Shown here: positions 12,040-24,096 of the stretch, one piece after another
Layout of the letters: each line of letters begins with the position of its first letter
Position numbering within the stretch: position 1 is the stretch's first letter
Assembly (NCBI GenBank): GCA_948567375.1
Contig: OX419758.1
Coordinates: forward strand, 191,001-255,000
Direction: 5' to 3'
DNA length: 64,000 bases
Source of the DNA: Lunularia cruciata
Lineage: Eukaryota > Streptophyta > Marchantiopsida > Lunulariales > Lunulariaceae
The notes under the pieces: generated by a model
What the model was told of the DNA's origin: nothing
What the model saw: only the letters and a program-made list of their open reading frames with translations
Database searches by the model: none
Program-made: the position numbers and the translations under genes

Positions 12040-13160
12040 GAATTTATGGACCACCAAATCAATCTCTATTAAACCATTGGGATTTTCATGTCCAAGTACT
12101 ACTTAAGCATCATTTCATGCAATTCATCACCTCACACTTTGGGTAGGATTTTTTGCATGCAATCACCTGGTATGAGGAATCCTTGATACTTCCTGTTGTA
12201 ATTTATGGAAAATGGTGGACATGTTGCATCTATGTGTTAATAAATTAGATAATTGGGAGTAGTGGGATAGAGTAGTAGCTATCGTGGCAATACTTGACAT
12301 TATCATTGCTATGTAATAACAAATTGAGCACCTTACTTGATTGTTGGATGAACGCAACTATCAACAACAAGAAGATGTAGAGAGAGAACCAATTTAAGAT
12401 CAAGAAGATCAAACCTGATTTCCAAAATCCAAGGTGTTTGAAGGCAAGAATCTTTTGGGCACAATAGAGAATTTTGTGTTTGATTGCAAATGTTACTTTG
12501 AAGCTACTAATCTTCAAAATGAACAAAAATATATTCTCTTGGCTTCTAGCAAATTGGATGGCGTGGCAAAACTTTGGTGGCAATTCCAAGTGGAGCAAGC
12601 TAAATGAAAAATTGTTGCAAAAATCTTGGCATATCTAGAATTCAAGAATGCAATATTTGGTCAATTTCAAGCTATAAATGCCACATGAGCTACATGAGAT
12701 AAGTTGGTAAAGTTGAAGTAGATTGGCTCTATAAGGAGTTGCATCATAGAATTCCAAAACATCATCATGTAGATTCCAGATATTCAAGAATGTGAAGTTC
12801 TAAATTGATTTGTGAAGGGCTTGAAGTCACAAACCAAATCAGAGGTGACCATATGGGAGCCACAAAATGTGGAAGAAGCCATGTAGTTAGCTAAGCACTT
12901 TGATCCTTGGTTTTGACAACTAGGTTTCAACCTCGGCCTACACAAAACCTATCAGTACACTGCACACTAGTGGAAGAATTGGCACCAATGGAGATTGATG
13001 CTGTCCAACAAAGACCACTTGGTACATTAGATAGAGAAAGATTGTGACAAAATAGTGGTTTTTTTTGCCTCCAAGTTGGACATTGCATTGTTGAATGTCC
13101 ACTTAGGAATGGGTGACCTTTGGCAAATTACCTAGATGGAGTTTGTGGAGCATATTGATC
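12040..13160 (+). pseudogene. D1 gag remnant
   Basis: Between the primer site and protease. Gag-like pieces in several frames include a region corresponding to LLASSKLDGVAKLWW (about 12535-12580) and a decayed CCHC knuckle near 13060-13105. The same region is recognisable on the minus strand in D2 (48450-48828), which supports it as coding in the ancestor. No intact frame remains. Confidence 0.65.
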
Positions 13161-13209
13161 AGGGAAATGACAAATCCAAACAGGAGATTTTGAGCCACCT
13201 ATTGATAAC

Positions 13210-13830
13210 TTGATTAGTTCTAATGGGATTGAAGGCTTAACCTATACAAGTTTGCTTCATTTGCAAGGTATGATACTTGATTGTGGTTGTAGGATTTTGG
13301 TTGATTTTGGAAGTTCAAAGAATTGTATGTCTATGCAATTAGTTAAGGATTCGAGTATTCCTATCAAACTAGTAATTGGAAGTAGATTGATGGTAGCAGA
13401 TGGTAGAAAGGGTTTTGCGTACCTTGTATCCTATTGTACCTTCAAGATTGGGAAGGAGTATTTGGAGTATGGGGTTTGTAGTGGCACCTCTACACTATGA
13501 TGCCATTCTAGGACTACTTTGGCTTGAACGTCATAAGGTTCAATTTGATTGGACCCGACAACAAAATCAAGTACAACATCAAGGTAGGAATTTTTGATTA
13601 GGTTGTTTGGCATCTTTGAGTAAAACACCTAAGAATAGCTAGTCCCAAGATGGGAAGTTTGTAAGGAAAGTAGCCATGGAGTAAGCTTTGAAGGAAGAGA
13701 AGGCCCAAGATGGGAAGTTTGTAAGGAAAGTAGCCATAGGGCAGGCTTTTAAGGAAGTGAAGTCCCTAGATAGGAAGCTTGTAAATGAAGCAACTATACA
13801 GCAAAATTTGGAAGAAGATAAGCCTATTTT
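13210..13830 (+). pseudogene. D1 retropepsin and repeat spacer
   Basis: 13210-13500 encodes a retropepsin-like stretch with VDFGSS in place of the usual DSG/DTG active site, followed by VIGSRLMVADG. A frameshift near 13490 leads into LGLLWLERHKVQFDW, the typical end of gypsy protease. A spacer of about 22-residue repeats follows (13640-13830): DGKFVRKVA is seen twice and a diverged DRKLVNEAT once. A short triplicated 15-bp unit encoding FADV follows at 13919-13950. The missing catalytic serine/threonine context makes this copy inactive. Confidence 0.7.
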
Positions 13831-15200
13831 GTGGTGTGGATCAAGCCAATTGAACAAGGGAAATTTGAAGAAAGTAAGGAATCTCATCAAGCAATGGTTG
13901 ATCAAATAGTTCAAGAGTTTGCGGACGTGTTTGCGGATGTGTTTGCGGATGATCTACCAAAGGGATCATCCTCTAATTGTGGTATGCCCTTTGAGATTGA
14001 GTTATTACCAAGGAGTACTCCAATGAGTAGACCAATCTATTAGCTCTCACCAAAGGTGTTGGAGGAGTTGAGAACAACACTCACAGAGTTGTTGGAGAAG
14101 GATTTCATACGACATAGTACATCTTCTTTGGGAGCACCAATACTATTCATTCCAAAGAAGGATAGAGGACTTTGTTTCTGTATTGATTACTATGGGCTCA
14201 ATAAACAAACAATAAAGAATGCATACCCCTTGCCTCAAATTGATGACTTGCTTGATCAATTAAGTGGAGCACAATACTTCTGCAGGTTGGATTTTTGTAG
14301 TAGCTACTGGCAAATCCTTATTGATATGGAGGATGTGCAAAAGATTACCTTTTGCACAAGGTATGGACAATTTGAGTGGAGAGTTTTGCCTTTTGGGCTC
14401 ACTAATGCTCAAGTAGTCTTCATGGATCAGATGCATTGAGTGTTGGATGGACTGTTGGATTGGTACATGGTGGTGTTCTTAGATATCCTAATCTATAGCA
14501 AGACAGAGGCAGAACATGTGAATGTGCAATTAATCCTAAGACAACTACAATAGTGGAAGTTTTATTGCAAGAAGTCAAAGTGTGCCTTTTGGCAGAAGGA
14601 AACTACCTTCTTGGGTCACAAAATCTCATTGGTGGGGATCAAGATCAAGAGGAGAAAATCAAGGCCATCATTGATGGGTTTACTCCAAAGGATGCTATTG
14701 AAGTATGGGCATTTAATGGATTGGATAGCTTTTATTGATGGTTCATCCACTATTATGCTCATGTAGCCATACCATTGACCAATCTCTTGGGGAAGAACTC
14801 AAGCTTTCAATGGACCAACAAGTATGAAGAAACATTCCAGAAGTTGAAACATATGGTGTCTTCAAGTTTAGGGTTCTCCAATTCTTCAACCATATGATCC
14901 TCAACTACCATGTGCGGTTGATTTTGATGCTTATAAATTTGTAAATGGAGCTGTGTTGCAACAAGAATTCACATATGAATTGCATTCCATTGCCTTTGTG
15001 TCTCATAGAATAAAAATGGTGGAAAAGAATTACTTTGTTTAAGATAGAGAACAACTAGCAATGGTATATGCCACCAAGATATGGAGGAATTATCTCTTGG
15101 AGAAACAAGTGGTCATGCAAACTGATCATAAGTCCTTGTTGTAGAGATTACATTTGGAACACATGAAGAGTTGACATCATCAATGGGAGGAACAACTATA
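13831..15200 (+). pseudogene. D1 reverse transcriptase and RNase H
   Basis: 14056-14439 shows a good gypsy RT fingers/palm: FIPKKD, CIDYYGLN, a LPFGLTNA box and conserved spacing. The catalytic box at 14470-14500 reads VVFLDILIY, so one Asp of FLDD has been lost; D2 keeps FLDDILIY. RNase H follows at about 14880-15200 (YATKIWRNYLL and TDHKSL pieces) with stops. A UGA ends the first RT frame after DQMH. Inactive copy of a standard Ty3/gypsy Pol. Confidence 0.85.
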
Positions 15201-15201
15201 G

Positions 15202-15402
15202 TTGTTTGACATCAAACTTGAGTGCAAACCCAATCGGTTCCACGTCATCCTTGGTACCCTATCACAACAACCTGATTTGAAGTCTCTTCCTCTCATCACA
15301 ATGAGAATTGAGTACAAACCCGATCAGTTTCATGTCATCCCTGATGCCCTATCACAACAACCTGATTTGAAGTCTCTTCCTCTCATCACAATGGCAATTA
15401 TG
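15202..15402 (+). repeat. Tandem duplication in D1 RNase H-integrase linker
   Basis: Two ~101-bp direct copies (about 15208-15300 and 15309-15401), both encoding QPDLKSLPLITM preceded by an ALSQQ-type motif that normally marks the end of RNase H (D-A-L-S-R). About 90% identical. Confidence 0.75.
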
Positions 15403-15479
15403 ATGGATGTGTTGACTTCAAAGTCCAAATTGAGTTTCAAACAACTCTACAACAAAATCCTTTCTTTCAGATGGTACAA

Positions 15480-16235
15480 GGTCATCTTGTAGCATATGAC
15501 AAGGAGTAAAATACCTTTTCCTACAAGGAAGGCCTTTTATTCCATGCAAATTGGATCTATGCTCCAGCAAAAGGTGATCTCCAACTTGTGCATCTTCAAG
15601 AAGCCCATGATTTACCAGTTGCTGGTCACATGGGTGTGGACAAGACCTTGGGTACCCTCCAACGCAAATGGTGGTGGCCCAACATAACATGAGATGTTTG
15701 GGAGTTTTTCCAATCATGTGAGAGCTGCCAACACAACAAGGCCAGTAATTAGAAACTGATTAGAGGTGGACTCCTTCAACCACTCCCCATTCTATCTACT
15801 TGTTGGGAACATATGAGCTAAGATCTCATCACATCCTTACCCAAGACAAAGTAGGGTCATATAACCATTGTGGTGTTTATGGATAAGCATAGTAAGCAAA
15901 TCTATTTGGCACCAACTATTGATATTGTAGATGCTCCAACCTTGGCATAGATCTACTTCAACAATGTATTCAAGCATCATGGGATGTTGTGTGTACTCAT
16001 CTTTGATCTTAATCCTTGCTTGACTGGAAAGTTCTGGCAATCACTCTTCCAAATACTCGGCATCAAGCTTACTTTGTCCATGGCCTATCATCCTCAAACT
16101 AATGGGCCAATTGAACATGAAAATTGCACCTTGGAGGATATGCTTTGTCAATGTTCACCATACCAATTAAGATGAATGTCTTGTAGTTGTAGAGTTTGCG
16201 CACAATAATTCCAAATTTGTAAGCACAAAATTCTC
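15480..16235 (+). pseudogene. D1 integrase, truncated
   Basis: Zinc-binding HHCC module at about 15595-15740 (EAHDLPVAGHMGVDKT, then C-E-S-C), followed by the DDE core in broken frames. AYHPQTNGPIEHEN (about 16083-16125) is the third catalytic block. The frame ends near 16235 in FAHNNS-like sequence where family E sequence starts. Retroviral-type integrase would insert the cDNA; this copy is not functional. Confidence 0.8.
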
Positions 16236-16475
16236 TATAATACCAATAACTAGATAGATGATCAAGAGATCAAGAGATGAAATTTTCTTTGATAACATTT
16301 GGAAGGATGTTATACATGATGGATTAAATAGATAAGCTAGAGGTTTCACCAAAAGAGTACTTCTACTAATAGGCCAAAAACCAAAACATGCTTGGAAACT
16401 TTAGAATCGATAGCTAGGCATATGATCTAGAGGTGAAACTTGGGGTGGTGACATCTAGAAGGATGTTATGTAACA
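16236..16475 (-). mobile_element. Family E fragment E3
   Basis: The reverse complement resembles the 3' half of E1 (blocks such as ACATCCTTCTAGATG and CTAGCTAT before a terminal GGTATTATA). It starts inside D1 integrase. No matching second end or target duplication is visible. 16476-16554 is AT-rich sequence I cannot assign; it separates E3 from A1. Confidence 0.55.
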
Positions 16476-16554
16476 CCCATTTGTGTATGTGTGTGATATT
16501 GTGATATTTAGCTTTGTATTACAAGTACTTGGGAGATATTATTTATATAGAGAT

Positions 16555-17217
16555 TTTCATGCGTATATACATCGCTACACAACATACATCGCTGTCAACA
16601 TCATACACTATAGAAACACAACTCACACATAAGTCATACATAGACTCTAAAGTGCCACAATAATCAGATTGCTTAACACTTTCAACTCAACTCAACTCAG
16701 ATCAGTACTTGATCTGTCCCTCTATAAACTGCCAACAACTGGGCATAGATTACAGTCAAGCCACACCCACTCAAGCATAGAGAATCCAGGTGACACTCGC
16801 CGGCCTCTGTCCACCATAGCCAGGAACTCAAAGGCTCAACATCAGAGAAGTGAGCTCTCTGGAGCTCACTTTGAAACTATACCCCCTGGACTTGAGCTAG
16901 CACTGGAACCCTAACGGTCCCACTGACGGCACACTCGACGGTGCAAACGGTGCAAAGTGACGGTGGGCCCCACCATGAAGTCAGTACCCCAAACACCAAA
17001 TCAGACTGTCGGAAAGTAGTCCATGAGAAAGTACTAGAATAACTCTAACTACTATCACTGGAACTCTAGTGTCCGAGCAGCTAGATGCGGAACTACAAAT
17101 GGCGTGACAGCTGTCGTGCGTATATACATCGCTACACAACATACATCGCTGTCAACATCATACACTATAGAAACACAACTCACACATAAGTCATACATAG
17201 ACTCTAAAGTGCCACAA
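16555..17217 (-). repeat. A1 3' end: c-GC-a-c split repeat
   Basis: On the minus strand: c 17217-17112, GC 17111-17110, a 17109-16661, c 16660-16555. The palindrome GACAGCTGTC is at 17106-17115. A short purine run (rc of 17219-17229, CTAGGGGGG) precedes c and is the likely polypurine tract. The 5' end of A1 has only 'a'. Confidence 0.9.
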
Positions 17218-17385
17218 TTGCCCCCCTAGCTGGCGGTTAGGTCCCTCTAACTCCAGATAGCCATCTACTCTAAGTATATGGTATACCCTCTAATGGGCAA
17301 AGATCAGGACGCCGGGTGCTATGGAGCCCCATCGTTAGTCGCCTGTCTGCAATCTATACCATATAAAGAATGAACTAGCTACAAG

Positions 17386-17790
17386 TCAAGTACATCTAGG
17401 ACATAACCATTGTCCCTGAGGAACCACCATGAGGGGAGGAGTCATACATGCCATATGCCATCCTCTCGAACAGCTATCACACACTAACATAGTAGCAGCT
17501 CCACCAGAAGAGCCACATAACATACACCTCAAGCTTGCACGTACAAGTGCCAAGCTTGGGTCCATAGTACCATCAATATTTGGAAGGTGGCATGGCGCAC
17601 AATTGCGCACATGATCCTTCCAAACAACACCATCACGTCCTTCTAACACAAGGACTCCAAATGGCAAAACCTCGCGCACTCTCAAGATAGTGCGGCCTGT
17701 AGAAACATCAAGTGTTGTCGGTGTTGTCTGCTATAGATATACATAGTCACCTGGATGAAATCGACAGATCAAGGGTCTATAACCTCCTCC
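17386..17790 (-). CDS. A1 GPY/F-like module plus PHD finger
   Basis: Lies in frame after the shared UGA (17793-17791). An FHPGDYVYL module, as found after gypsy integrases, is followed by a linker with NCAPCHLPN and then a C-terminal PHD finger. The zinc pattern is CMLC, VCDSC, GWHMAC, LCPRC: C-x2-C-x11-C-x2-C-x4-H-x2-C-x14-C-x2-C, with the conserved Trp two residues before the last C-x2-C. PHD fingers usually read histone H3 tails. Here one occupies the position where chromoviruses carry a chromodomain, so it may steer integration to certain chromatin (inference). The frame of this module is intact. Confidence 0.8.
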
Positions 17791-18638
17791 TCAAATGGTA
17801 GCATAGCGTAAAGTATCTCTATGCTGAGCAATCGCCAAGTTCTCAAAGGCCATTGGCATCACTCTCCGAAAGATTTCTGCCCGCTGAGAACATGCGCTCA
17901 TCCATACATCGGGGTCATCCAAGTCCAAAACTACAGTAGCATCTCGACAAATGGCTGCAGGTAAATTTGGATCTCGTCCATAGAGTAGAAAGTATGGAGA
18001 GAAGGATGCTAAGGAGGCTTGCCGGCTGAACCGATAGCCCATGGCCAACCAAGGTAATTGGAGATCCCAATCTCCCAAGTGGCCTCTCTGCAAACCATAC
18101 TTTTGCATCCTCTCTTCACCGTCTGAACCACTCTCTCTGCTAAGCCATCTGCCTCAGGGTGATCTTGGGATGTAGTACGATGATCAATCAAAGCCTTGTC
18201 ATACAAGACCTGAAACTCTCCCAAGAACTCTATACCCTGATCAGTCAAAACCTCAACTGGTGCACCAAAATGACTAAGAACTTGATCCAGGAACGAGTAA
18301 GCTGTCCCTTCACTAGACTTGTCAAGAAGTGCCACCAACTCAATCCACTTGGAGAAGTGCTCCACCATCACCAAAACATACCGATGATGTCTCACAGTCA
18401 GCGGTAAAGGTCTGGCAAAGTCCAAACTCCAACGGTAACCCAATCCCATGATAGGTAATGGGTGTAACTGTGGCGTAGGAGCATTGAATGATGCTCTAAC
18501 TCGGTCACAAACCATACATCTGGCAACAAAATGCTGTACCTCGGTCTGCATACCGTGCCACCAATAATGACTCTGAAGTAAGCTATATGTACGCTTTACT
18601 CTAAAATGTCCTAGCTCCTCATGAGCATGACGGACCAA
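17791..18638 (-). pseudogene. A1 integrase
   Basis: HHCC zinc module (HEELGHFRVKR, then CMVCDRV), then the DDE core: Asp in WSLDFARPL, Asp in EVLTDQGIEFLG, Glu in EADGLAERVVQT. A one-base deletion near 18110 (GGATGC instead of GGATTGC) shifts the frame; the rest continues as MQKYGLQRGHLG to 17794. It ends in UGA at 17793-17791, shared with A2, A3 and A5. This is a retroviral-type integrase, not a tyrosine recombinase. Confidence 0.9.
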
Positions 18639-20498
18639 CTATGGTCTCTGTGATGGAAGTGGTACTACTCGCACTCTACCATCCTCCCATACATGCAAAA
18701 GGTGTCTACCCTCCAATCTGAACCATCTGGCTCGCTGAAGAACACGGTCTCTCTCCTTGGCCCCAACTGTGCCACCCACAACACCAGTGCGAAGATAGTA
18801 CATCACTAAGACATCATCATGAATGTCTCGCTGAACTATACCAATATCTTCACTCTCTGGATCTATGACCTCAATAACTCCTCTTGTATGCACTGAGAGA
18901 GGTACCACCAAAGTCTCTACAAATATACACAAAAAGGCCGATGCATGCCAACCTGGCACCATCTCCTCATCTGTCTCACCATGCCAATGTGCTCCGGTCT
19001 GATCCTGCTGGCTGGGACATGGGTTTCTACTCAACCCATCTGCATCACGGTTCACCACTCCAGGTCTGTGAACAACCGTGAAATCATACTCCTATAAAAT
19101 CAGAGCCCATCGTGCAAGCTTCCCTGAAAGCTTGTCAGACTCTATCAACCACTTCAGCGGCTGATGATCAGTGATGAGAGTGAAGGGGTTACCAAATAGG
19201 TAACATCGGAAATGTGCTACTGCCCAAATTGCTGCCAAGCACTCTCCCTCATATGAACTATACTTCGCCTCCGCTGAATTGTTGGAGCAACTAGCATAGG
19301 CCACCACAAACTCCTTCTCCTCATCATCATGCTGAGTGAGCACCGCTCCAAGCCCCAACATACTCCAATCAGTGTGAACCTGAAATGGTCGTCCCCTGAT
19401 CGGTCTCCTCAAAATAGGAGCAGATGTCAACCTCTCCTTGAGCTCTACAAAAGCTCGCTCCAGCTCATCTCCCCAACACCACTCATGTGTAAGCTTGGTC
19501 AGCTTTGTCAAGGCCTTGGCAATGGCACTAAATCCTCTAACATAACGGCGATAGAAGTTTGCCAACCCAAGGAATGCTCGCACTCTGCTCACATCCGTAG
19601 GCCAAGGAATACGTGCAATAGCCTCCACCTTGGTCTTCTGAACACCAAGTCCTCCGGGGTAGATAGTGTGACCCAAATACTCAACCTGCTTGTGGAAGAA
19701 CCTACACTTCCCAGGATGTAGTTTGAGTCCATGAGATCTCAGCCTCTCAAACACCTCCAACAACTGTCTCTCATGCTCCTCCACAATAGTGCTATAAACC
19801 AAAATGTCATCAATATAGCACTGAGCAAAATCCAATCCAGCTAGGATCCTATCCATGACCCTCTGGAACTCAGCAGGAGCGTTCTTCAACCCAAATAATA
19901 AGAACCTCCACTGATATAACACATCCTTGCCGTGAGGATCAATAGCCCAAAATGCTGTCTTGGACTTATCCTCCTCCCTGATCGGCAACTGATGATATCC
20001 CGCTCGAAGATCCAAAGTATTGAAGACCTTTGCATGCCCAATTGCATCAAAAATCTCCTCCGGTGTAGGCATGGCATATCGATCAGCCCTGGTCTGTCGG
20101 TTGAGAGGACGGTAATCTCCACACATCCGCCTATCTGTATAGTTGCCATGCATATCCTTCTTGGCTGGCATCACTGTCGCTGCTGCGTACTCTCCATGTG
20201 AAATCTCCACCAAACCAGCCTCAAAAAGGTCACTACTCCGGCTCTGAATCAATGTCCTCTCCATATCACTATATCGATAAGGACGTCGGAAAACTGGTGT
20301 GTCGCTAGTCAGCTCAATCCGTATACCAGGTCCCTTCAGAGCACCCAAATCCTTCATACTGAAGGTAAAACAACTCGTGTGACTCCTCAAGAACCTCCAA
20401 ACCCTCCGTCTTTCCTCTCCAGTAAGCTTGGGTCCAAGATCTGGCTCCCAAGTATCCTCTGTAACTGTAGTTGGAGTGGAAGACGTACTGACTGGCTG
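18639..20498 (-). pseudogene. A1 reverse transcriptase-RNase H
   Basis: 20390-19092 is an open 432-codon stretch with MCGDYRPLN, TLDLRAGYHQLPI, FGLKNAPAEF and the YIDD catalytic box (CYIDDILVY). RNase H follows with HTDWSMLGLG, YEGECLAAIW and TDHQPLKWL. A TAG near 19090 replaces a Gln codon (CAG in A2). The frame resumes with DADGLSRNP and a linker to 18639, where another TAG at a CAG position precedes integrase. Upstream it begins directly after the conserved UAG. A near-intact Ty3/gypsy polymerase. Confidence 0.92.
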
Positions 20499-20501
20499 CT
20501 A
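20493..20501 (-). promoter_or_regulatory. Conserved UAG-CAG-CCA stop (readthrough-type context), A1
   Basis: Minus strand GTG-TAG-CAG-CCA-GTC. The same in-frame stop and context occur in A2 (33055) and A3 (57208), and a decayed version in A4 (7782). UAG-CAR-YYA is the context known from tobamovirus-type readthrough. It would separate Gag-protease-methyltransferase from RT-RNase H-integrase. Confidence 0.6.
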
Positions 20502-22923
20502 CACTGGGTCCTTGGGAGCAATAGTGTCATGCTCCTGACCACTGAGGTCCCAACCTCTGTGCGAAAAACTCCCTCCACTCTGGTTGCAAGCTCCACACGT
20601 CCTCTAGCTGCATCCCATGTGGACCAAGGGTGTAATCCAAGTAGCCCATGCTCACCTAGATGGACTCCAAGTAGACCACTCTCCCTAGTAGCTACTGGAT
20701 GTGTCCCAAGAATACCATGTCCACTCGGTCCATCACCCCCAGCATGTGCCTGAATCGTCTAGATAGGCATAGGGCTCACAAGTGTCCGAGTGGTGATGCC
20801 TATCAAGCGCATCCTACGATGCTCTGCCAAGCCAAGGCTCACAATCCAGGTCAAACAGTTTAGGTCCATAGCCTGACCTAACACCTGACGTCTGGATGCC
20901 TCTGACACTGTTGGAACAGTGGTAATACCGGTGCGAAAACCCATCGCCCGCTCTCTCTCATCAGCATTGGGCTCCACCAACTACTGTAACTGTGAGTCCC
21001 AAACAAGTCCAGGTCCTCCCTCTCGAAAAGCATGAGAGCCTGGGAAACTCATGAGTGTGGGAAATGCAGCTCTAGGCTGTCCAATTAGGTTCACCACTAC
21101 CATAGGTGACCTATCAGCCACTACCACTGTCTGAGACTGACGTCCAGCATCCAAGATATCATCAACAAGAATGTGGTCTAGTCGCTAAATCCCATCATAA
21201 CTATGCTGTAGAACCTCTCTGGGTAAGAGGTTTGTCCACCAAAGATGAAGACGATAAGCCCGTGATCCCACTCAGGCTGCATCTAACAATACAGCAGGTC
21301 CCATCCAAGAATGGACCTGATGTGTACTTGCTACCACTCTAGTGCGAGAATCACCCAACAAAGGAACGTTCTCCAAAAGGTAAGCTGGAAAAACAGACTG
21401 ATGAACCTGGAGATGTCGTAATATCCGTAACATCTCCCAAAACACACCAGAACGAGGATCCTAAAGACCCAAACCGCGGCCCGCATGTGTATGTCCTTGA
21501 CATGGCCATCCAGAAATCACCAAGTGAACATGCCCATGTCTTTCTAGGTCATGCGCCCCGAGTAAGGAAATATCTCCTGGTAAGGCCTTCTGGTAACCTC
21601 TGACTGTTGACATCGGTAATAACTCTGGATACCGATAGGCCAAGTGTGCCACATGATGTAGAGAGACTCGCCTAGCAGTCTCATCTCTCTCTACATACAA
21701 GTACCTCTGTACTCGTATACCCGCTTGTAACACCGCAGCTAGTCCGGTGCTGATCCCACCAAACAACTCCAATAGGCATATCCCCTCTACTGGATACTGC
21801 CAAGCAATGAGTGTGGTATCCAGAGGTGTCAAAGCAATCGCCTCTGGAGGCTCATCCTCACACTCATCCCCTGGTGGTACAAAGGCTCCACTCCAAGCCT
21901 GCTGCACCAACTGATCTGCATGCTGCTGCAATGCCTCCTCTGAACTCCACAATGGGACATCCAAGGTGGATGGAACAATCCCACTCGTACTCCAAAGCCG
22001 AGTGATCTCCCCTGGTACTGGAGTATCCTTTGCATGGGCATTCCCCTCTAGCAAGTCACCAGGCCAAGTAACTGCACCGTTGAAAGCTAAAACTGATTCT
22101 GCCATGGTCTCGAACTGTAGTGAGCCAAGACTGCCACTACTGAAGCGTACTGGTAGACGACATACCCGTCCCTCACCAGACTGCCAACCAGGTCTATAAG
22201 AGGCTGTCTCCTCCCAATAGTCAATGCTGAAACCCATAGGGTATAACACTGCTCCCCCAACTAGCACATCATATGACTCAGCTATCGTTGCAATAGCCTG
22301 AGCTCTCACCACCGAGCTATCAGTCGGATGACCAGGCTGAACCTGGACAACGAGCTCTCCACATGTGATGTACTGTGTCGAACCACCACCAAGAGATGTT
22401 TGGATCTGAAATGGACACCTCTCCACATCGGTCTTCCGTAACTCCAGACCGACAACTACAGCCTTCCCCAACATAAGGGGCTACGCACCAGAGTCTAACA
22501 AGGTGTAAACCGCGCTCTCTCAAAGGTCGGTCTAGCTGGCAACTCCTCCAGTCTAGTCGCTACTGCTTGCCATAAACCACTGGTCGCTGAACGGATCCCA
22601 TGCTCCTCAACCAAGTCAGCTCCACTACCAACCACCTCTGCTCTAGTAGTAGGAACTGCACCATCCCTACTCTCACACAACGTGGCAGCCAACCGGAACA
22701 CTGGGGCTGGGTAAACTCCCATTGTAAACATGTCACTGGCTGAAAATAAAGGATGCCGCATAATCAGTTGAGCCGCCCCCAACATCATGCTAGACTCATT
22801 CTGTGTAGTAGCAGGTGGCTGACTAGTAGGTACTCCATCAGGTACTCCATCACCACCTACCACACCTGCACTGGGACGTCTAGGAACCATGGATGTTGTC
22901 TGCAATGCCTCAGATAGCATGAA
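20502..22923 (-). pseudogene. A1 retropepsin plus DNMT3-like cytosine methyltransferase
   Basis: The retropepsin at 22520-22200 has LLDSGA (followed by TAG in place of Gln) and DVLVGGAVLYPMG. After a spacer, the C5-methyltransferase core runs from about 21790: motif I LLELFGGISTGL, YVERDE, motif IV GWPCQGHTHAGRG with the catalytic Cys, the ENVP Glu loop, motif VIII, and the motif IX/X block DERERAMGFRTGIT with RRQVLGQAM. The linear motif order and the GF...RQ-LG block match DNMT3 rather than the rearranged DRM type. Stops at Gln codons (near 21461 and 21187) and elsewhere inactivate it. Substrate in this setting (element cDNA or host DNA) is unknown. Confidence 0.88.
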
Positions 22924-23301
22924 AGATTAGGGAAGTCTGACCTGTCTCCCAACCTCTCCTCTCTGTGGGTCCAACTCCACTGATGCTCCTCTAGGCTTTG
23001 GAGCATGTACTGCACTCCTAGTCACTGCTGCAGATGCATCCACCTGTGCTGCTCCACACATGAAGTCCAAAGCATCTCTATCACCAACATATGAGGTGGA
23101 AGCCTCAGCACCCGAATCTGATCTCCTCTGAGCAATAGCCATACTAGCGAATCTCTGCTCCAATTGCTCAATCCGAGTAGCCATAGCTATGTCAGAAGTA
23201 AGGGCAGGTACTGCACCCCTACTAGGTGTAGATCCTCTACCACCACCTCTACCACCTTGTCCTCCATGAACTGGAGCTCCTCTACTACCTGCCATAGCAG
23301 C
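22924..23301 (-). pseudogene. A1 gag C-terminal part
   Basis: Follows the B2 insertion: a Gly/Arg-rich stretch (GGRGGGRGSTPSR), then a region reading TRIEQLEQRFASMAIAQ that looks like a short coiled coil. It ends at a TAA at 22926-22924 in place of a Gln codon. Homologous to A3 53800-54150. Confidence 0.8.
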
Positions 23302-24096
23302 TGTGACAACCCGGCAAATATCACTTTTGCGGTAATCGGGTAAGTAAAGTTCGTTCCCGCAGAGATACGAGTCAGAAATGTCCAAATACGAAGCAAAGTA
23401 ACAATTTAAGTTCTTCTTGAGTTCTTCTTTAGTCTCTCAGGTAGAAACCACACCCAGAAGAGAATAACAAGCATTGACTCGCAGTCTTGTCACAAATTAA
23501 CACTCCATAATCACAACTCCATCAATTATTTCCAAACAATCTTGATTGTGATGATTCAGGCTCTCCCGAAAACGGCACTTCACTGCAAAACGACTTTGCC
23601 TCAGAATTGTGTTCCACCCTTCCACTGAAGGCACAACTTCTTCGATCAAAATTGCTTCACATCAACTTCGCACTACACTCACAAACGCAGAATACTACCA
23701 ACACTACAATTCCTCTCAGATCTATCAAGGCATTGCTTTGATTGCACTTCACTCAGGATCAAACACACAGAATGAAGATCAAGGCTGTGGAATCCAACAT
23801 CCAACAAGCACTCTGACTTGCACTTCGAATTTCTCCAAACATTCACAAACACAATTGCAAAGTTGATACTCGGAATCAAGCTTAAGCGACGAGCACTGCT
23901 TCACAGCACTTCGCTTTATCTATTCTCAGAAATAATGAGCACTGAACAACAAGTTCCTGCGACTGCCACTCTTAAATAGTGAAGCAAATCGACAGTTCTA
24001 ACAACTATACCATTTCTACATCAACTGTTCTAACCTGCAGATCCAAAATGACAATGCACCTCTTCATATTTGCCCCTTCAAATCTCAAATCGGTTA

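Larger units (their letters stand above)
11586..16235 (+). mobile_element. Ty3/gypsy element D1, decayed
   Basis: 5' LTR 11586-12011, iMet-type primer site, gag, retropepsin, RT, RNase H and integrase in Ty3/gypsy order on the plus strand. Integrase is broken by family E sequence at ~16236; the rest of integrase and the 3' LTR are not found. Frameshifts and stops run throughout. It is inserted at the decayed 3' part of A4. Confidence 0.85.

Noticed and set aside
21106-22199. Open frames on the strand opposite A1, A2 and A3 coding regions
   Set aside because: They are shadows of the methyltransferase frame, recur in all copies at the same phase and carry no motifs.
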